Below are positions 5,490-8,917 of a stretch of DNA of 8,917 bases, in pieces. Location of the stretch: NCBI GenBank assembly GCA_002451235.1, contig DKBN01000029.1, forward strand, positions 9,693 to 18,609, given 5' to 3'. Source of the stretch: Patescibacteria group bacterium UBA6899. GTDB lineage: Bacteria; Patescibacteriota; Minisyncoccia; Phycocordibacterales; UBA6899. Within the stretch, counting starts at the first letter, position 1, and each line of letters opens with the position of its first letter. Below the pieces are notes generated by a model. That model was not told the DNA's origin. It saw only the letters and a program-made list of their open reading frames with translations, and did not search any database. The position numbers and the translations under genes were made by a program.

Positions 5490-7163
5490 ATGGGAAGTTT
5501 CCTTGACCTTCAAAATACGCTGGTCCTTCTCGCGTTGAGCGCGAACTTCTTTTTTGTCATCCTGGTTCTTGCAAGAAACCCTACAAAAGACCTGTCTAGC
5601 AGGATGTTCATAGCTGGGGCCTCAGCGGTAGTGCTTTGGGATGTCGACATGCTCCTTTTTAGGAATTCTCAAACAGATCTTGCTCTCACTATATTTTCTC
5701 GGGCTTTATATGCGGTTGCAGCGCTCATCCCGTATTTCTTTATATTCTTCACCTTCTATTTCAATAAAGATATACGCATCCCTCGTATCCTTCTTTACCT
5801 TGCGATCGCACTTGTTTTTCCCATCCTTGCCATCAGCGTAATGCCAAACGGCCTAATCATTGATTCATATAGGGGCATTGTTGGCGAACCGATCATCATT
5901 TTTGATCCGCTCTGGAGCATCATATATAGCGCATATGAAGTTGGGTATTTCTTTGTTGCATTCCTTATCTTGCTATATTTGTATTTCCACTCAAGAAATG
6001 ATCTTGGCAAAAAACAGATCATTTATATTTTTCTTGGGACCTTCATCACTTCTGGCATCGCACTGGTGACAAACCTGTATTTCCCGTTTGTGGGGATATA
6101 TGAATATAATTGGCTCGGCCAAGCGGGGAGCGTAGCCATGATCGCCTTCATTTCGCTTGCGATACTTCAATACCAACTTTTCGAGGTTCAAGCAGCAGCT
6201 ACCCAACTTTTCGTATTGATCCTCTCGTCATTCTTATTTATCCGGATCTTCTCTAGTGGCACCAAGAACGAGATCATAGTTAACATCGCTTTTTTTATTT
6301 CGAGCCTTTTCTTTGGATATCTGGTCATTCGTAGCGTCAAGGAAGAGATCAGGCAGCGTGAGGAGATCGACAAACTCGCCAAACGGCTCTCGGAGACGAA
6401 CTGGGAACTTTCAAAAAAGAACGAGCAGCTTAGGATCATCGACCAGCGCAAGAGTGAGTTCGTTTCCATCGCGTCGCACCAGCTACGCACACCCGTGACC
6501 GCGATCAAGGGTTACGCCTCCCTTATTTTGGAAAATTCGTTCGGTGAGATATCTATTCCCGTACGCGGGGCCGTCGAGAGGATCTTCACCTCTTCGAATC
6601 GCCTCGCAAACATGATCAACGATTTCTTGAATATCTCAAAGATCGAACAGGGGACCATGACCTACCAATTCACCGATGTTGATCTCGGGAAGATGGCGCA
6701 AGAACTCGTGCAAGAGTTTCTTGTCGCGGCAGGGGAGAAGAGGCTCGATCTCGCGGCGGAGATCCCGAAAGACGGACGATTCATCGTGAAAGCGGACGAA
6801 GGAAAGATCCGACAGATACTCTCGAACCTCATCGACAACGCGATCAAATACACTCCAAAAGGAAACGTCCGAGTCATCCTGGAAAAGGAGCCGAACCGCG
6901 GCAAGCACGGAACGATCCTTTTGAAGGTGAAGGATACCGGCGTTGGCCTCTCGCACGACGATCTCCACCACCTTTTCGGAAAATTTGCGAGGGGCAGTGA
7001 AGGCCAAAAGCTCAATACCGCAGGCTCCGGCCTCGGTCTTTATGTCGCAAAGAAGATGATAGAGGCGCAAAGGGGGACCGTCTGGGTCGATTCTGAAGGT
7101 CAAGGCAAGGGTTCCGTCTTCTGTATCGAACTTCCGGTGGAAGACCTCCCTTCGGGGAAATGA
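5490..7163 (+). CDS. Membrane sensor histidine kinase, orphan
   Basis: Two-component sensor that would autophosphorylate on His330 and pass the phosphate to a response regulator, none of which is encoded in this window. About nine hydrophobic segments span residues 8-280 (roughly 8-28, 39-57, 71-91, 98-118, 146-166, 176-198, 210-230, 237-254, 262-280). This resembles a 7TM-type sensor domain with two extra spans. A charged coiled coil (about 283-320) leads to the HisKA domain with ASHQLRTPVTAIKGY. The ATPase domain has the N box (Asn450 in NLIDNAIKYTP), the G1 box DTGVGL (482-487) and the G2 box GSGLGL (512-517), so it looks active. The ATG lies 10 bases past the preceding stop and has no Shine-Dalgarno; TAAGAT (5477-5482) and GAGACA (5454-5459) at 17-bp spacing could make a leaderless transcript. 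The ligand is unknown. Confidence 0.92.
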   Translation: MGSFLDLQNTLVLLALSANFFFVILVLARNPTKDLSSRMFIAGASAVVLWDVDMLLFRNSQTDLALTIFSRALYAVAALIPYFFIFFTFYFNKDIRIPRILLYLAIALVFPILAISVMPNGLIIDSYRGIVGEPIIIFDPLWSIIYSAYEVGYFFVAFLILLYLYFHSRNDLGKKQIIYIFLGTFITSGIALVTNLYFPFVGIYEYNWLGQAGSVAMIAFISLAILQYQLFEVQAAATQLFVLILSSFLFIRIFSSGTKNEIIVNIAFFISSLFFGYLVIRSVKEEIRQREEIDKLAKRLSETNWELSKKNEQLRIIDQRKSEFVSIASHQLRTPVTAIKGYASLILENSFGEISIPVRGAVERIFTSSNRLANMINDFLNISKIEQGTMTYQFTDVDLGKMAQELVQEFLVAAGEKRLDLAAEIPKDGRFIVKADEGKIRQILSNLIDNAIKYTPKGNVRVILEKEPNRGKHGTILLKVKDTGVGLSHDDLHHLFGKFARGSEGQKLNTAGSGLGLYVAKKMIEAQRGTVWVDSEGQGKGSVFCIELPVEDLPSGK

Positions 7164-7181
7164 CCAAGAATTAATTTGTTG

Positions 7182-7209
7182 TTGACGGCCCCTATTTATT
7201 GGTTATTCT
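7182..7209 (+). promoter_or_regulatory. Promoter of the ATP-grasp / peptide locus
   Basis: TTGACG (7182-7187), a 16-bp spacer and TATTCT (7204-7209) fit a housekeeping promoter lying in the 75-base gap after the kinase gene. Transcription would begin near 7216, giving a short leader of about 23 nt that includes the ribosome binding site GGAG (7228-7231), 7 bases before the ATG at 7239. Confidence 0.6.
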
Positions 7210-7238
7210 TCCTATAGAACCACTGGCGGAGAGTAAAA

Positions 7239-8228
7239 ATGATCATTGTAATCAGTTACCCAGCGGACAAGCATGCTGCTGAGGTGATCTCAAAACTCGA
7301 GAAACTTCATCAAGATTCCCTCTTATTGGACATTTCTGAAATTGGGAATGAATGGCATACAAATGTAGATGAGCATGGAAAGGGTACTCTCTCCGTAATC
7401 GTGGGGAGAATGGTTAGCAAAATTCATTTCGACGAGATAAATAGCCTCTGGCTTAGAAGAAAAACGTCTCTTGATGACAAAATTCAAGGAAGTACACAAA
7501 AATCTTACATCGAGAGGGAGCGTGGAGCATTCGTGGAGGGTCTTGCCTTAATTTTGAACAATAAGTTTCGGCTAAACTCTCCCCAAAATTCACTACTTGC
7601 TTGTCGAAAGACGTATCAACTCACAGTCGCGAAGTCAGTTGGGTTTCTAGTCCCAAAAACATATTTTGGAAATAACCCAATAGAAGCGCTCGAATTCATC
7701 AGTGGTATGGGTGAATACACACTAGTGAAACCCATCGATAGTGGATTCATCCCAAAAGGAGAAGTAGGGAATAATCAACCACTTGTGATATATGCTAAAA
7801 AGATAAAGAGCGATCTCTTGGCTTCATCCGCTAATAGACTAGCAATTTGCCCAGCGATTCTCCAGGAGTGTATAAATAAAGTTTCGGACATCAGAATCAC
7901 CGTAGTCAAAAATAAAGTGTTTGCGGCTAAGATTAGATGCAAACATGGTGACGAGATAGACTCGAGACACTGGAAGAACAATGGAATGTGGGAAATATTC
8001 GGTGTCCCTAACTCAACTAGGTCAAAAATCATGTCGCTGATGAATGCCCTCAATCTTGAATTCGGGTGTATCGATATGGTTGAGGACTTTGCTGGCAATC
8101 TCTATTTCCTCGAAATCAATCCAGGAGGCCAGTGGCTGTTTATGGAAAGAGCCGTAGGTCACCCGATTAGCAATGAGATTGCACTGGTTCCTTCAGGGTT
8201 GACTGACGACAAAGATCAGTTATTCTGA
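7239..8228 (+). CDS. MvdC/MvdD-like ATP-grasp RiPP maturase (graspetide ligase)
   Basis: Cytosolic peptide-modifying enzyme of the family that makes microviridin-type graspetides. Using ATP it activates Asp/Glu side chains of a precursor peptide and joins them to Thr/Ser (ester) or Lys (amide). Visible are an N-terminal domain with SLWLRR (Trp71, Arg73-74), matching the WyRR segment typical of this group, and TLVKPID with Lys164 as a likely ATP-binding lysine. Further on are the QECINKVSDIRITVVKNKVF core, GCIDMVED, and the metal-binding EIN (Glu292, Asn294) in FLEINPGGQWLFME. The 329-aa length fits the family (about 320-330). The start is well set by GGAG 7 bases upstream. A 43-aa peptide gene with a strong ribosome binding site follows 30 bases later with no terminator between, as expected for enzyme and substrate. 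It looks more AT-rich than dnaK or dnaJ, which may reflect transfer. Confidence 0.88.
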   Translation: MIIVISYPADKHAAEVISKLEKLHQDSLLLDISEIGNEWHTNVDEHGKGTLSVIVGRMVSKIHFDEINSLWLRRKTSLDDKIQGSTQKSYIERERGAFVEGLALILNNKFRLNSPQNSLLACRKTYQLTVAKSVGFLVPKTYFGNNPIEALEFISGMGEYTLVKPIDSGFIPKGEVGNNQPLVIYAKKIKSDLLASSANRLAICPAILQECINKVSDIRITVVKNKVFAAKIRCKHGDEIDSRHWKNNGMWEIFGVPNSTRSKIMSLMNALNLEFGCIDMVEDFAGNLYFLEINPGGQWLFMERAVGHPISNEIALVPSGLTDDKDQLF

Positions 8229-8242
8229 CTTCGGGTAAATAG

Positions 8243-8253
8243 AAAGGGGGTGA
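8243..8253 (+). promoter_or_regulatory. Strong ribosome binding site for the 43-aa peptide
   Basis: AAAGGGGGTGA is a nearly complete match to the anti-Shine-Dalgarno of 16S rRNA, with one G where A is usual (a G-U pair). It ends 5 bases before the ATG at 8259. It is the longest such site in the window; dnaJ and several other genes have none. It supports high expression of a short peptide that open-frame length alone would miss. Confidence 0.8.
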
Positions 8254-8258
8254 TATTC

Positions 8259-8390
8259 ATGAACGAAAATGACTTGCCGATTACCTTTCTGTCAGCAGAA
8301 GAAGTTCGCTTCCAGACGTGCGGCCCTGTTCAAGGAAAGCAGGACGTCGAGATTGACACCATGCTGTACGGAAACAGCGATACGATCTGA
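8259..8390 (+). CDS. Candidate graspetide precursor peptide, 43 aa
   Basis: Short gene directly after the ATP-grasp ligase with an excellent ribosome binding site, so probably its substrate. The N-terminal part contains LPITFLSAEEV, a plausible leader segment for enzyme recognition, though it is not the PFFxRFL motif of microviridins. The C-terminal half, ending KQDVEIDTMLYGNSDTI, has the side chains graspetide chemistry needs: acids Asp29, Glu31, Asp33 and Asp41, and partners Lys27, Thr34, Ser40 and Thr42. The acids alternate with Val and Ile (D-V-E-I-D), which would point them to one face of a strand. One Cys (21) precedes the presumed core. No GG cleavage site is apparent, and no protease or exporter is in view. 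I do not know this peptide family; the role is inferred from position, size and composition. Confidence 0.7.
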   Translation: MNENDLPITFLSAEEVRFQTCGPVQGKQDVEIDTMLYGNSDTI

Positions 8391-8404
8391 CGGTCGGCCA
8401 AGTA

Positions 8405-8435
8405 ACGACCCGGGCAAGAAAAGCGCTCGGGTCGT
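8405..8435 (+). terminator. Hairpin after the peptide gene, possible attenuator
   Basis: An 11-bp stem (8405-8415 with 8425-8435, one G-T wobble) with a 9-nt loop starts 14 bases after the peptide stop. Only ATAATTT follows, so it is a poor intrinsic terminator. It could stabilise the 3' end of the peptide message or cut read-through, giving more precursor than downstream protein. It ends 7 bases before the next start codon. Confidence 0.5.
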
Positions 8436-8442
8436 ATAATTT

Positions 8443-8901
8443 ATGAAAAATGCTACACAAAAGATATCTCTACTCTTCTTCTCGGACCAAAAAGATAGAG
8501 CGAGTTTCCGTAACGGAGAAATTGATACCGCAGAACTCGAACGAAGGGATGAAACACGACAAGCAGAATTCTGGGAACTTGCGAACGAAATGGGGTGCTG
8601 GCCGAGACTTTCTGATTTCGGAGAGGAAATATGCACACAATTTCTCGCGCTCGCGCTCCATCACCACGACCTTGGTAGACAACAGCGGCTTCTCCAGTGG
8701 ATAATATGTCTCCCCAAGGGTGAGAAGCTCCTCCGGCACGAGGCATATCTTTGCGACCGAGTCCTTGTACGCGAGGGAAAATCGCAGCGATTTGGTACGC
8801 AATATCGTATAGGGAAAGACGGCAATCAAGAACAATATCCTATAGACGACCCAGACAACCTAAACAGCCATAGGACACAGTATGGTTTTATAGAGGGTTA
8901 A
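8443..8901 (+). CDS. DUF6624-like protein, 152 aa
   Basis: Matches my recollection of the DUF6624 family: an N-terminal DQxxR region (SDQKDRASF), a central GCWPRLSDFG equivalent to the family GWP segment, a HHHDLGRQQRLLQ helix like QHADxdxxfQ, and the C-terminal hallmark AYLCDRVLVREGKSQRFGTQ followed by PIDD and an R-x3-G end. Length is normal. The biochemical function of the family is not known to me; the conserved His, Asp-Arg and Gln suggest an enzyme or binding pocket, which is inference. There is no signal peptide. It lies 52 bases after the peptide gene, behind a hairpin, and could belong to the RiPP locus. A perfect -10 hexamer TATAAT (8435-8440) lies two bases before the ATG, too close to start a message that includes it, and no -35 is seen. 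No Shine-Dalgarno is seen either. Confidence 0.75.
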   Translation: MKNATQKISLLFFSDQKDRASFRNGEIDTAELERRDETRQAEFWELANEMGCWPRLSDFGEEICTQFLALALHHHDLGRQQRLLQWIICLPKGEKLLRHEAYLCDRVLVREGKSQRFGTQYRIGKDGNQEQYPIDDPDNLNSHRTQYGFIEG

Positions 8902-8917
8902 CTAACCTTTCTTCCAC

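Noticed and set aside
5490..7163. Shift from AT-rich to GC-richer DNA within the kinase gene, suggesting a fusion
   Set aside because: The AT-rich half encodes membrane segments rich in Phe, Ile and Leu, whose codons are T-rich. Composition alone does not show a recent fusion, and the coiled-coil join looks normal.
8450..8704. 84-codon frame starting 9 bases after TATAAT, well placed for a leaderless start
   Set aside because: The overlapping frame from 8443 carries the DUF6624 signature along its whole length, so this frame is a shadow despite its good spacing to the -10.

Overview
The window looks like a chromosome segment of an uncultivated bacterium, most likely of the Candidate Phyla Radiation (Patescibacteria, Parcubacteria-like). 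The grounds are a histidine kinase with an H-box reading ASHQLRTPVTAIKGY, compact gene spacing, a dnaJ with no Shine-Dalgarno, and use of TGA as a normal stop (dnaJ and plsC both end in TGA, so this is not genetic code 25). The assignment is inference; no rRNA or ribosomal protein is present to anchor it. All genes seen are on the + strand.

Layout. (1) 2-1330: 3' two thirds of dnaK, closed by a textbook intrinsic terminator. (2) 1331-2460: an extra segment between dnaK and dnaJ. It holds about 300 nt of hairpin-rich DNA that may be a non-coding RNA, then two overlapping small genes of unknown function. The segment is bracketed by an exact 23-bp direct repeat that is the last 23 coding bases of dnaK. 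The second copy is still in frame and still followed by a stop, so it is a relic of a dnaK 3' end. This is the signature of insertion at, or recombination through, the dnaK 3' end. (3) 2459-3619: a hairpin, a strong promoter with an inverted repeat over its -35, and dnaJ, which is probably translated from a leaderless mRNA. (4) 3629-5479: a two-gene lipid unit, a PlsC-type acyltransferase and a protein resembling cyanobacterial acyl-ACP reductase (fatty aldehyde-forming). (5) 5490-7163: an orphan multi-spanning membrane histidine kinase. (6) 7182-8901: a small apparent RiPP (graspetide / omega-ester peptide) locus. It has its own promoter, an MvdC/MvdD-like ATP-grasp peptide ligase, a 43-aa candidate precursor peptide with a very strong ribosome binding site, a hairpin, and a DUF6624-like gene.

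How the genes work together. DnaK and DnaJ form the Hsp70 chaperone pair. PlsC and the acyl reductase both act on activated fatty acids and may feed membrane lipid or fatty aldehyde/alcohol production. The ATP-grasp enzyme is expected to form ester or amide links between acidic side chains and Thr/Ser/Lys in the 43-aa peptide. The most novel parts are the graspetide-like locus with its DUF6624 partner and the repeat-bracketed dnaK-dnaJ insertion.
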